Part shown: piece after piece, positions 49,901 through 58,695 of the stretch
How the letters are laid out: each line of letters starts with the position of its first letter
Numbering within the stretch: position 1 is the stretch's first letter
From: Liolophura sinensis
Taxonomy: Eukaryota; Mollusca; Polyplacophora; Chitonida; Chitonidae
Assembly: GCF_032854445.1 (NCBI RefSeq)
Contig: NC_088295.1
Coordinates: 87,009,836 to 87,073,835, forward strand
Direction of reading: 5' to 3'
DNA: 64,000 nt
The notes under the pieces: model-generated
What the model was told of the DNA's origin: nothing
The model's database searches: none
The model's input: only the letters and a program-made list of their open reading frames with translations
Translations under genes and position numbers: made by a program

Positions 49901-50429
49901 GTTTTTGTAGTTACAAAATTACTTGACATGATTAATAACGAATTCCAAATAGTTAAAGTTATAAATCCTGTAAAATTTGATCCATAATCTAAATGAGTTT
50001 ATTAATGGAATAATAAAGTTTACTTCATACAAGTTTTGCTACGTTTATCCACTAAATTAAAACAGTGATATGTTTTTAGATTATCAAGCTTTAAATAAGC
50101 TAACGAAATCACATTCCTCCAAGGCTTTTGAAACATTAAGTAATTTAAAACTGTTCAGTCACTGTTGTTAATTTATTTGTTGTTGATGTTAGATCCTGCA
50201 GGTAGTAAGCCTGTTTCATCCTGTGACATTTTTTCTTGCAGATTTCATGTGTGAGGTGCCCAGTGGATTGTTTCCAGATAAAGCGAACTGTTCCAAGTTC
50301 TACCATTGTTCTAACGGAACTCCGTACCACAAGGACTGTCCAGGGAATCTCTACTTCAACCCTCAACTGTTGGTCTGCGACTGGCGGTGGAATGTGAGAC
50401 CGGTGGCTGACTACTGCCCTCAACAGTAG
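31951..50429 (+). CDS. Secreted Delta/Jagged-like protein: MNNL-DSL-14 EGF-chitin-binding (CBM14), 838 residues, 10 exons
   Basis: Exons: 31951-31995, 33730-33934, 41941-42041, 42478-42660, 44235-44376, 44671-44790, 45789-45902, 46419-47798, 49218-49256, 50242-50429. All introns are GT-AG and the frame stays open through 839 codons including TAG. Order: signal peptide (residues 1 to about 19), MNNL domain (about 20-177), DSL (about 179-224), two EGFs each on its own exon, twelve EGFs on one 1380-bp exon, a Gly/Asn linker (about 764-777), and a CBM14 domain (about 780-836). Notch ligands normally continue into a transmembrane helix and short cytoplasmic tail; neither is present, so the product should be secreted. 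It could bind Notch as a soluble ligand or decoy, or act as an extracellular or shell-matrix protein held on chitin. The start has a good context (ACCAACATG). Introns after the DSL exon are all phase 1. Family and domain calls are firm; function is inference. Confidence 0.9.
32895..33225. repeat. Minisatellite in intron 1, about 42-50 bp unit
   Basis: Degenerate copies carry ACACCGGCCATCTTCACC, GTTCGAATCCCCTGTATAC and similar blocks. The repeats lie wholly inside intron 1 (31996-33729) of the Notch-ligand-like gene. Confidence 0.85.
33730..33934 (+). CDS. Exon 2: N-terminal MNNL (Notch-ligand N-terminal) domain
   Basis: The exon encodes 68 residues plus one base. [14 protein letters not shown] fits the first beta strand of [24 protein letters not shown] carries the cysteines and the C-x-T-[YF]-F-x-V-C core of Delta/Jagged proteins. 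[14 protein letters not shown] matches the C-x-F/Y-G ... VLG end of that subdomain. The MNNL continues on exons 3 and 4. Confidence 0.9.
36595..36765. repeat. Tandem repeat in intron 2, about 37-38 bp unit, four copies
   Basis: Copies contain AGTATAGTTCAGCAGTATAG and GTCTTTATAGTTAAATG. Confidence 0.9.
38143..38350. mobile_element. Putative MITE, copy 2, in intron 2 of the Notch-ligand-like gene
   Basis: The left end TTTTAACAGAAATTTTGTTA pairs with the right end, whose reverse complement reads TTTTAACAGAAAGTTTGTC. The interior GATGCTAGAGTGTATTCTG followed by TTAT matches the element at 28786-28998. Both are about 210 bp, AT-rich and non-coding. Confidence 0.5.
39060..40570. repeat. Minisatellite in intron 2, about 40-43 bp unit
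   Basis: About 35 degenerate copies combine GAAGGTTTCTCCGATAATGA and CGACAGTTGACTACAGAG. Unit length varies by small deletions. Minus-strand frames such as those at 39543-39728 and 39876-40106 are translations of the repeat. Confidence 0.93.
41941..42041 (+). CDS. Exon 3: MNNL domain, central part
   Basis: The split Gly codon joins VLG to DNIIDLSRL. The exon ends with [13 protein letters not shown], corresponding to the F-x-[WI]-PG-x-[FL]-S stretch that ends the C2-like core of Delta/Jagged ligands. It is preceded by an 8-kb intron and has acceptor ATCAG|GT and donor AGT|GTAAGT. Confidence 0.85.
42478..42660 (+). CDS. Exon 4: end of MNNL domain and connector to DSL
   Basis: [20 protein letters not shown] continues the family's SLIIEA(W/L)-D pattern. 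The rest ([20 protein letters not shown]) replaces the usual linker before DSL and is not closely recognisable. The exon is symmetrical (phase 0 on both sides). Confidence 0.82.
42770..43615. repeat. Minisatellite in intron 4, 95-bp unit
   Basis: Eight or nine units carry CAGTCGGCATCTGTGTTACA, ACATTACCACTCACAGAG, AACACTTGCATGGTATCACC and CTCAGTTACAATGTCACAGC. A 95-bp unit shifts the frame by two each time, so long open frames appear in several frames (up to 143 codons) without being coding. A SINE lies 255 bp downstream in the same intron. Confidence 0.95.
43870..44139 (+). repeat. Full-length tRNA-derived SINE in intron 4
   Basis: This is the best preserved copy: head GGCCTCCGTGGCTCAGTCGG, B box in GTGAGTTCAAGTCCAG, body TCCTCTCCGGCCGTACGTGG, GGTTTCCTCCCACCATAATG and GCTGGCCGCCGTCATATGAG, and tail GTAAAACACCAATCAAATAA with AAAT repeats. 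Sense orientation relative to the host gene. Confidence 0.94.
44235..44376 (+). CDS. Exon 5: DSL domain
   Basis: Six cysteines follow the DSL spacing: C-x8-C-x3-C-x11-C-x7-C-x8-C, running from [16 protein letters not shown] through [11 protein letters not shown] to KPQFTGSNC. The usual aromatic residues after the first Cys are only partly kept ([10 protein letters not shown] instead of C-x-x-x-YYG-x-x-C), so Notch affinity may differ. The exon ends in phase 1, as do all later internal exons. Confidence 0.9.
44671..44790 (+). CDS. Exon 6: EGF repeat 1
   Basis: The exon encodes one six-cysteine EGF domain ([16 protein letters not shown] ... [14 protein letters not shown]). It is a phase 1-1 module. 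The CLNGATC segment fits the O-fucose consensus C2-x4-[ST]-C3. Confidence 0.93.
45601..45652. repeat. Two poly(C) tracts in intron 6
   Basis: Runs of about 13-15 C residues lie at roughly 45602-45615 and 45632-45647. They are likely places for sequencing or assembly length error. Confidence 0.9.
45789..45902 (+). CDS. Exon 7: EGF repeat 2, calcium-binding type
   Basis: [16 protein letters not shown] ... [14 protein letters not shown] is a canonical EGF-CA repeat. The O-glucose (C1-x-S-x-P-C2) and O-fucose (C-x4-T-C) sequons are present. Phase 1-1 module. Confidence 0.95.
46419..47798 (+). CDS. Exon 8: EGF repeats 3-14 on one 1380-bp exon
   Basis: Twelve consecutive six-cysteine EGF domains are encoded without an intron, beginning [16 protein letters not shown] and ending [13 protein letters not shown]. 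Several are calcium-binding type (DIDEC, DINEC), and many carry O-glucose sequons (CASNPC, CDSSPC, CLSSPC) and O-fucose sequons. Two adjacent 228-bp blocks (46649-46876 and 46877-47104), each an EGF-CA/EGF pair with DECTSNPC- or NECASNPC-type starts, differ at about 16 positions by eye and are a recent tandem duplication. The donor is GAAA|GTATGT. Reading on without splicing would add five residues and stop at 47813-47815. Confidence 0.96.
48250..48790. repeat. Minisatellite in intron 8, 33-bp unit
   Basis: About 16 copies of AATAAATGTCACTGAATACA followed by TGAACTGGTGCCC. The central eight are nearly identical and the edges are degenerate. Because 33 is a multiple of three, open frames of up to 200 codons arise on the minus strand. 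Confidence 0.95.
49218..49256 (+). CDS. Exon 9: short Asn/Gly-rich linker
   Basis: This 39-bp phase 1-1 exon encodes [12 protein letters not shown] between the last EGF and the chitin-binding domain. The coding DNA is a run of AAT/GGT triplets, so the length may vary between alleles. Acceptor TTTCAG and donor GGAG|GTAAGA are good, but such a small exon needs transcript support. Confidence 0.7.
50242..50429 (+). CDS. Exon 10: C-terminal chitin-binding type-2 (CBM14/peritrophin-A) domain
   Basis: Six cysteines are spaced C-x12-C-x5-C-x9-C-x12-C-x12-C. Landmarks: [30 protein letters not shown] (the aromatic F-Y-x-C typical of the chitin-contact strand) and [19 protein letters not shown] (the L-x-F-N-P-x-x-x-x-C-D-W signature). 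The protein stops four residues after the last Cys (YCPQQ), with no membrane anchor. Confidence 0.93.
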
Positions 50430-51063
50430 ATCTTGGACAGGGCCGGTATCACTCCCTGTCTACCAGCCCAATAATAATAATAATAATGATATAATGTGAC
50501 CATAATGTCTTATTAAGATGTTTTTACATCTTGTTCTTTTCTTCCGCTATTGGCATGACATTGACACGTGATACTGATGGGTCCTTTACTAGGCGAATCT
50601 TAACGGAAATATTGTCTCGCTATATAATATATACGTATATGTATATCAAGAACTTTACTATTTATATATATACATGAATAGTATGTATCAAACCGGTTAG
50701 ACGACTCTGTTGACACGTTCTTGTGGGTAAGCCTAGTCAGGTTTAGGTTTGCATAACCATGCCACGGTCGAGAAAGTGTCGAGGATACCATATACGGTGT
50801 GTTCATCTGTCCTTAAAGATGTGGGTAGCACTTCCTGGTGTTTAGATGTAGCACTTCCGGGTGTTTCGATGTAGCACTTCCTGGTGTTTCGATGCCCTCG
50901 CTTATCATCTATACTCTGTACACAATGCCTCATAATTGACGTGTATTTTCTTTCATGTACCCCTGAGCAACCCGTGCCTAATTGTATATTGTGATTTTTT
51001 GTGAACTTTTTTTTCAATCTAAAGAGAATATTTTTATACGTTAAACTTCAAATGTTTTTAATG

Positions 51064-51069
51064 AATAAA
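51064..51069 (+). terminator. AATAAA, likely poly(A) signal of the Notch-ligand-like gene
   Basis: A canonical hexamer about 635 bp after the TAG stop, in AT-rich sequence, would give an ordinary 3' UTR that starts with an (AAT)n run near 50470. Confidence 0.5.
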
Positions 51070-51359
51070 GGGTTTATTGGGAAGAACAGTCAAAGTTTTC
51101 GATCAGTTATGTAATTGTGTGTTTCGCCAACTTACTTGAGATTGCAGGAAATTTGTTCGAATCGCCTATACCTGAGTGGAGGCATGCGTATACCAGGGCA
51201 GGTTTTCCTTCCGGGTAAGGTGAAACAGGCCGTTCAGTTTCAAATGCAATATGGGTGATTTCTCCTAAACTGAGCATTTTGCCATTGTATTCAAGACTGT
51301 CCCGTGGTGCCACCACCTTGGAATAGTTGAAATAGGCCGGTGTAAAAGTGAGACACTGT

Positions 51360-51775
51360 GAGTAGTTGGGGTAAATGGTGCTATGGGGTTGGAATGAATG
51401 GTATATCTATAAGTATAATGGTGTAAGAGGTTGGGGTGAATTATATGTCTATAAATGTGATATTATCGGGGGTTGGAGTGAATGGTATATCTGTAAGTGT
51501 GATATTATGGGGAGATGGAGTGAATGGTATGTCTACAAGTGTGATACTGTGAGGTGTCGGAGTGAATGGTATGTCTATAACTATGATACTATCAGGGTTT
51601 AGAGTGAATGGTACATGTCTATAAGTATCATGCTGTAAGATGTTTGGGTGAATGCTACACGTCTTTAAGTGTGATACTGTGGAGAGTTGGTGTGAATGGT
51701 ATATCTGTAAGTGTTATCCCATGGAGAGTTGTTGTGAATGGTATGTTTCTAAGTGTGACACTGAACGGAGTGATA
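51360..51775. repeat. Minisatellite, 42-bp unit
   Basis: About ten copies of GGAGTGAATGGTATGTCTAC followed by AAGTGTGATACTGTGAGG. It begins about 300 bp after the presumed poly(A) signal of the Notch-ligand-like gene. Confidence 0.93.
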
Positions 51776-52599
51776 AAAGTGTCTGTGAGAGAGTTATTGA
51801 CAACAGACAGACGGAATGTTATATTTTCCCCAAAATTATGTATTTCTGAGTAACTGGTGAAAAACATCGATATGTGATTCCCTCTAATCAAGCAATAACA
51901 CAAATGTTTCGCAAACACAATGTGTTTGATACCAAAACCTTTTATGGCAATATTTTCTGGCATGCAAACGATCTGCGATGTTTGGAAACACGGAACTGTT
52001 GACAGGTCGTCTTGAGGGCCATGGTCATTTTTTTTTTACCTTGATGACAGAGGAGCAAAAAAAAAACAATGTATGAATTATCAATAATATCACACGATTG
52101 ATTTCCCAGCGCACTTTGCTGTACTTCACCGATTGCATTCCTTCAGCTTTATTGTGCTTTCTCGATTAAGGGAAAACTGATTTTCCTTTTGTCAGATATC
52201 TGAGATGGATTTTCGTTAAAAACCGGACGCAGTTTACTAACCAGCTGTAACGATGTTAGTACATCTTTTTATTTGTGTGTTGCTTAACACCACACCCAAG
52301 AGTGTTTCACTTAGATGATATTTAAATAACTGGAAAGCAGGTCACCAAATGTTTTAGCCAATGAAGTTTAGTAGGCCTAAGAGGCTGTTGAACACGATAA
52401 TGCAGGTAAACGAGAAAAAAGTGACCGATCTCCGGTAAACAGACGCAACGCATGAGCATTTAAAATGCGCTCCTTAATAAAAAAAACAGCATCCTAGCAA
52501 TGTCAGTTTCAACACAGTAGTTTATAAAACACAGAACATCAAACATTAAAACACTTCTGAACAACTTGTATAGGCCTATGCATTTAGAAAAAGCTTTTT
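51776..52599. other. Unannotated AT-rich stretch
   Basis: No gene recognised. A weak SINE-tail-like segment (TTGCTTAACACCACACCC) lies at about 52276-52293 on the minus strand. Confidence 0.4.
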
Positions 52600-53425
52600 A
52601 TGGCTTGGGGTTACATTGCTGAGCAACCGTGTTATAATCAAACACATTTGGGGAAGTTTGTCATGACCCGGGAGTACACTTCTGAAGAACCGTGTCATGA
52701 TCAAACACATTTGGAGAAGTTTGGCATGGCTCGGAACTACACTTCTGAAGAACCGTGTCATGATCATACACATTTGGGGACGTTTGTCATGGCCTGAGTA
52801 CACTTCTGGACAACCGTATTATGATCAAACACATTTGGAGAAGTTTGTCATGATCCGGGAGTGCACTTCTGAAGAACCGTGTTATGATCATACACATTTG
52901 GGGACGTTTGTCATGACCCGGGAGTACACTTCTGGACAACCGTATTATGATCAAACACATTTGAAGAAGTTTGTCATGACCCGGGAGTACACTTCTGAAG
53001 AACCGTATTATGATCATACACATTTGGGGACGTTTGTCATGGCCTGAGTACACTTCTGGACAACCGTATTATGATCAAACACATTTGGAGAAGTTTGTCA
53101 TGATCCGGGAGTGCACTTCTGAAGAACCGTGTTATGATCATACACATTTGGAGAAGTTTGTCATGACCCGGGAGTACACTTCTGAAGAACCGTGTCATGA
53201 TCAAACACATTTGGAGAAGTTTGTCCTGACCCAGGATTACACTTCTGGACAACCATGTTATGATCAAACACATTTGGGGAAGTTTGGCATGGCTCGGGAC
53301 TACACTTCTGAAGAACCGTGTTATGATCATACACATTTGGAGAAGTTAGTCATGACCGGGGGTACACTTCTGAACAACCGTGTTGTTAGCATGCACATTT
53401 CAGGAGGATTATCATGGGATGCTAG
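52600..53425. repeat. Minisatellite, 63-bp unit
   Basis: Thirteen or so copies carry TGATCAAACACATTTGGAGA, AGTTTGTCATGACCCGGG and AGTACACTTCTGAAGAACCG. Variants of each block (GGACAACC/GAAGAACC, AAACAC/ATACAC) are reused in register, suggesting a higher-order arrangement. 63 is a multiple of three, which explains open frames on both strands. Confidence 0.95.
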
Positions 53426-53534
53426 AGACAAGTGAGGCGGTTCTCAAGGCGGCTTCAATTCCATTAGATTTTTAAAGGGAAAATAGGTCTCCAAAGCCAA
53501 GGGTTTCACTAAGATCTCATGGATTTATTCAGAT

Positions 53535-54475
53535 GTTTTACACATGCAAACGAGACGGTTCACACATGATAGCTGGTTGTTACAAGTGAGAAGGTTCACA
53601 CATGATAACTGGTTGTTACAAGCGAGAAGGTCCACACAGGATAGCTGGTTGTTACAAGTGAGAAGGTTCACACATGATAACTGGTTGTTACAAGTGAGAA
53701 GATTAACACATGATAGTTGGTTGTTACAAGTGAGAAAGTTCTCACAGGATAGATGGTTGTTACAAGCCCGAGGATTCACACATACAAGCTGGTTGTTACA
53801 GAAATATTACCCTGAGTTTCAGGCCATAAGGTTCGCACATTCTAGCTGTCTGCGACAAGCCAGATGGTTGTACACACTAAAAGGTTCATACATACTAGCT
53901 GGTTATTGCAAGCCAGAAAGTTCACACTTGCTAGCTGGTTGTTACAAGCCAGAAAGTTGACACCTGTTAGCTGGTTGTTACAAACCAGAAAGTTCACAGT
54001 GCTTAGTGGTTGTTACAAGTCAGAAGGTTCACACATGCCAGCTATTTGTAACAATCAGCTAGCATGTGAGAACCCTCTGGCTTGTAACAGGACAGATAGA
54101 TTTCACATGTTTTCTGATTGTTACAAGTCAGAAGGTTCACACATCTTAGCCGATTAAATTGTAACAAGCCAGAGGGTTCACACATGATAGTTGGTTGTTA
54201 CAAGCCAGAAGGTTCACACCTGCTAGATGGTTGTTACAAGCCAGAAGTTTAACACATGCTACCTGGTTGTTTCAGGCCAGAAGGTTCGCACATGCTAGCT
54301 GGTTGTTACAAACTGCCTGCTACAAGGCAGATGCTTCTCACATGCCAGCTGGCTGTTACACACAAGAAGGCTCACACATGATAGCTGTTGTTACACACTA
54401 GAAGGTACACGTATACTAGCTGGTTGTTACAAGACAGAAAGTTCCCAAATGCTAGCTGGTTGTTACCATATGATG
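53535..54475. repeat. Minisatellite, 36-bp unit
   Basis: About 25 copies of GAAGGTTCACACATGATAGC with TGGTTGTTACAAGTGA. The left third is regular at 36 bp and the right part is interrupted by small indels. Confidence 0.94.
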
Positions 54476-54524
54476 GTCAACACGTTTATACATTTCATTG
54501 GTGAAAAATATATACATGTGACAT

Positions 54525-54572
54525 ATATAGATCAAGAATATTTCACTTATACGACGGCGGTCAGCATTATAA
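54525..54572 (-). repeat. SINE fragment between two parts of the 36-bp array
   Basis: The minus strand reads ATAATGCTGACCGCCGTCG then TATAAGTGAAATATTCTTG, a clear match to the 3' part of the SINE body. Confidence 0.7.
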
Positions 54573-54589
54573 AGATATAAATATATAGG

Positions 54590-54720
54590 TGGTTGTTACA
54601 GCGCGGAACTCCACACATGCTAGATGCTTGTTACACGCCAGAAGTTTAAAACATGATAGCTGGCTGTTACAATCAAGAAAGTTTTCACATGTTAGGTGCT
54701 TGTTATGCGCCAAGAGACAA
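54590..54720. repeat. Outlying copies of the 36-bp minisatellite
   Basis: Three or four degenerate units (GGTGGTTGTTACAGCG, CACACATGCTAGATGC, ATGATAGCTGGCTGTTAC) resume after the SINE fragment, so the array was probably continuous before the insertion. Confidence 0.8.
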
Positions 54721-55329
54721 GTTGGATGCTTTTCAAAGATGGATGCTTTCAAAAGTGAATGGTAAACAGAAATCGGATGATTCACAAACTGTAGGAAATA
54801 CAGCTTGTCCGTTATTCATTGTAAGATATGAAAGACAAATTATCTTGTGAATACGGCTTAAAGGTTATCATCAAAGCATTCTTGATACTCATTTAATATT
54901 AAGGAAGGAAAATAAGATTTTCACTGAGTCAATCCGTAAGATGAAAATCAAACCAAACGTTCTCTATTCACCCAGAATGGCCTAAACTATTGCTTTTAGA
55001 AAATATTAGACACGCACCTATTCTCTATGTATGGGTTTAAAATGATTCTAAAGTTTGAGTAAAGAGACCTTCATTATAAATTTTAAGAACTTTATTACCC
55101 ATTTTGAATGTTAACACGAACACAATCGAGGCTGATATTTTGTGAAAGGTAATTATATGGGCTATTCTAAAATAAAACTAAAAAGTCGAGTGGATTGCAA
55201 AATTCTAAGGTGTAGTGTCTTCAGATAGTTTTGAAATATATGTTTATACTGGCTATAAAGTTCACTCTATTAGCACTTGTATGTGTTATCTCTAAGGGTA
55301 GCTTTGTGGTATTATTGGATTAACCATTG
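54721..55329. other. AT-rich unannotated stretch
   Basis: No feature recognised. Confidence 0.4.
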
Positions 55330-55580
55330 TTTTATTTATTTATTTATTTGATTGATGTTTTACACCGTATTCAAGACATTTCCCTGACACAACGGCGACT
55401 AGAATTATGGTGGGATTCAACCGGACAGAATTCACGGGTACACCAGGCCTATTTGCAAGTTGATGGCAGACCATCCCATGTAGACCAGAGAGGAAGACAC
55501 AGCATAGGCTGGTCTTGAACTCAAAGATGTTTCTCGGTCGTTGTGCTGCCCTAGCACATCAACCACTAGGCCACACAGGC
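55330..55580 (-). repeat. tRNA-derived SINE, minus orientation, diverged
   Basis: The minus strand starts GGCCTGTGTGGCCTAGTGG and includes GCTAGGGCAGCACAACG and GAGTTCAAGACCAGCC. It ends ACGGTGTAAAACATCAATCA with AAATAAATAAAT. The internal body is changed from that at 43870, possibly another subfamily. Confidence 0.82.
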
Positions 55581-57130
55581 CATTGGTTGACTCTTGATGA
55601 ACTTACCATATTCAGTTACATAATCGTGAACAGTCGTAATCATTAGGTCAGGGTACAACTTAAAAAAAAAACACCCTTTTTTTTTACCAGTCAACAATAA
55701 CTCTGCCAAGTTCACTGAGCACAATTTGGAATTAATGCTTAAATTTCCTTGTTGGCCTTTGATCATTTCCTGCTTGAAGCTAAGGGTATTCCGCAAATCT
55801 CTCACAGAGCACACGTACACAAAAAGTGTTTTTAGCTCTTTAGCGATGGATTTTGTGTGTTCAGTGTTCAGTTGTATATCGCTTGAAGGAAAAAAGATGA
55901 ATCTAAGTCACGACATTTCTCTTTGTACCACGAGATAATGATATCGCGGTCCTATTTGACCACAAAGGCTACATTTTGTACAGATTGCTACAGAATGCTG
56001 GCCTGTTTCTTACATGGTTCGTTACAATACAGATTCATATACATCAGTATACAGTCTGTGTTAGTGAATTTTTCTGACCAGTTCATGGCTGGGTGTATTT
56101 TTAGCGTCAGCAGCAAGGTGTCATCTCCGCGTGTTTGTCTTGGATGATCAAATATTGATAATGACACGTAAAGCCCTTTGATACAAGCGGAGCGATTGTG
56201 CAAGACTACAGCCTTGCTTTATGTTAGTCACTGCACGCTTCCTTTCTGCGAGACATTGATATAAATGACGCTATAAAACGTCATGATAAAATGTGTCATG
56301 TGTGCCTTAGAAACTTCCGACCACGCGAATTCAGACTGAAACATGCGGTACGCGTAATTTTGACTCTGACGCCTGTAAATGTGTGAACGATGATGTATGT
56401 ATAGCACTTGATCACTTTCGACAGGCATGTACAAATCAGCAAATCAACACCCCGCCTTAAAACCAATCTATTTTCAATGATAACCACCAGGTCAAAAAAC
56501 GTTGAGCTAAGGGTATCAGTAACAAGAGGATATATTCTTGTCAACTCTTAGTCCATGTCATTTCCGACACAAAAACGTAACACTTCCTCGTGGCAAGGTT
56601 GACTTGAAATTGTGTTCAGCACAGACACCCCTATCCTGTCCCACCTACCCGCTCTGGAACTGGTTCCCTTGCTCCTGTTACCAATAGCCACATAACTGTT
56701 TCCTTCCACTGATCATATTTCTTTGGACGGTTGTTACTTCATCCAGCACACCACAGAGACATTGTACAGCCTAACAATATGCTGATACCAGATACTCCGT
56801 ACTTCTTGGAAATCTATGGTTCAGAACAGCCAAACAGCACTGAATGAATATTGATGTCAAGCTTCACACCGCGCACTGAGTGCAAATGCGGCACTCAAGA
56901 GGTGAAACTGGCAACCATTAGGAACAAGCTTAATAACATCACCATAAACCACAACTGGATACGAAAGAAAACATAAATCTGTCCTCCTACAAACCTGATC
57001 GCCGTTATTTACGGTCATACAGCCATCGAACTGGCTTCGATAGCATCAAGGTTACGTAACGGTACATGGCCAATGATCTCAAATATTCTGTTCCAGCCAG
57101 AATTCTGGTAGGTCAAATGTTATTTATTTT
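55581..57130. other. Unannotated stretch
   Basis: No splice-supported exon or repeat recognised. Confidence 0.4.
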
Positions 57131-57134
57131 TCAG

Positions 57135-58060
57135 GTCATTGACTTATTTTATTTGGGTTGTGTCATCATTCATAAATGTGTGATGTCATAATATAGGCCT
57201 GTGTATATGTTATGATTTAGGCATATGTATATGTGGTGTCATGATGTAGGCCTGTGTATATGTGGTGTCATGATGTAGGCCTGTGTATATGTGGTGTCAT
57301 TGTACATGAATGTGTGGTGTCAGGATGCAGGCCTGCGCATATGTGGTGTCGTGATGTAGGCTTGTGTATATGTGGTGTCATTGTACATGAATGTGTGGTG
57401 TCAGGATGTAGGCCTGTGTATATGTGGTGTCATGATGTAGGCCTGTGTATATGTGGTGTCATGATGTAGGCCTGTGTATATGTGGTGTCATGATGTAGGC
57501 CTGTGTATATGTGGTGTCATGATGTAGGCCTGTGTATATGTGGTGTCATGGTGTAGGCCTGTGTATATGTGGTGTCATTGTACATGAATGTGTGGTGTCA
57601 TGATGTAGGCCTGTGTATATGTGGTGTCATGATTTAGGCTTATGTATATGTGGTGTCATTATACATGAATGTGTGGTGTCATGATGTAGGCCTATGTACA
57701 TGTGGTGTCATGATGTAGATCTGTGTATATGTGGTGTCATGATGTAGGCCTGTGTATATGTGGTGTCATGATTTAGGCCTGTGTATATATGGTGTCATGA
57801 TGTAGGCCTGTGTATATATGGCGTCATAATGTAGACCTGTGTATATGTGGTGTCATGCTGTAGGCCTGTGTATATGTGGTGTCATGATGTAGATCTGTGT
57901 ATATGTGGTGTCATGGTGTAGGCCTGTGTATATGTGGTGTCATTGTACATGAATGTGTGGTGTCATGATGTAGGCCTATGTATATGTGGTGTCATGATGT
58001 AGGCCTGTGTATATGTGGTGTCATGATGTAGGCCTGTGGTGTCATTGTACATGCATGTAT
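57135..58060. repeat. Minisatellite, 29-bp unit
   Basis: About 30 copies of TGTGTATATGTGGTGTCATG followed by ATGTAGGCC, interspersed with a variant containing TTGTACATGAATGTG. Confidence 0.95.
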
Positions 58061-58695
58061 AGATGTTCATTTAAAATCATCAACAATACATCGTATCTGG
58101 AGTTACCATGCGTCTTACAGAATGTTGATATGTGGTGTCATTATGTATTCCTGTGGTGTCATTGTACATGAATGTGTGGTGTCATGATGTAGGCTTATGT
58201 ATATGTGGTGTCATGATGTAGGCCTGTGTATATGTGGTGTCATGTTGTAGGTCTGTGGTGTCATTGTACATGCATGTGTAGATGTTCATTTAAAATCATC
58301 AACAGACTGTTAATACGTGGTGTCATGATGTAGGCCTGTGGTGTCATTGTACATGCATATGTAGATGTTCATTTAAAATCATCAACAATACGTCATATCT
58401 GGAGTTACCATGCGTCTTACAGACTGTTAATACGTGGTGTCATGGTGTAGGCCTGTGGTGTCATTGTACATGCATATGTAGATGTTCATTTAAAATCATC
58501 AACAATACATCATATCTGGAGTTACCATGCGTCTTACAGACTGTTAATACGTGGTGTCATGATGTAGGCCTGTGGTGTCATTGTACATGCACATGTAGAT
58601 GTTCATGAAGAATCATCAACAATACGTCATATCTGGAGTTACCATGCGTCTTATAGACTGTTAAGGCGTGGTGTCATGATCTAGGCCTGTGTATG
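58061..58695. repeat. Higher-order extension of the 29-bp array, about 117-bp unit
   Basis: The 29-bp core is combined with GATGTTCATTTAAAATCATC and TGGAGTTACCATGCGTC. The GATGTTC marker lies at 58062, 58281, 58364, 58481 and 58598, with the last intervals exactly 117 bp. Confidence 0.92.

Noticed and set aside
49487-49987. 166-codon plus-strand frame inside intron 9 of the Notch-ligand-like gene
   Set aside because: It is the longest non-repeat frame outside the genes, but I see no domain or signal, it is flanked by good splice sites of the host gene, and an overlapping frame is also open.
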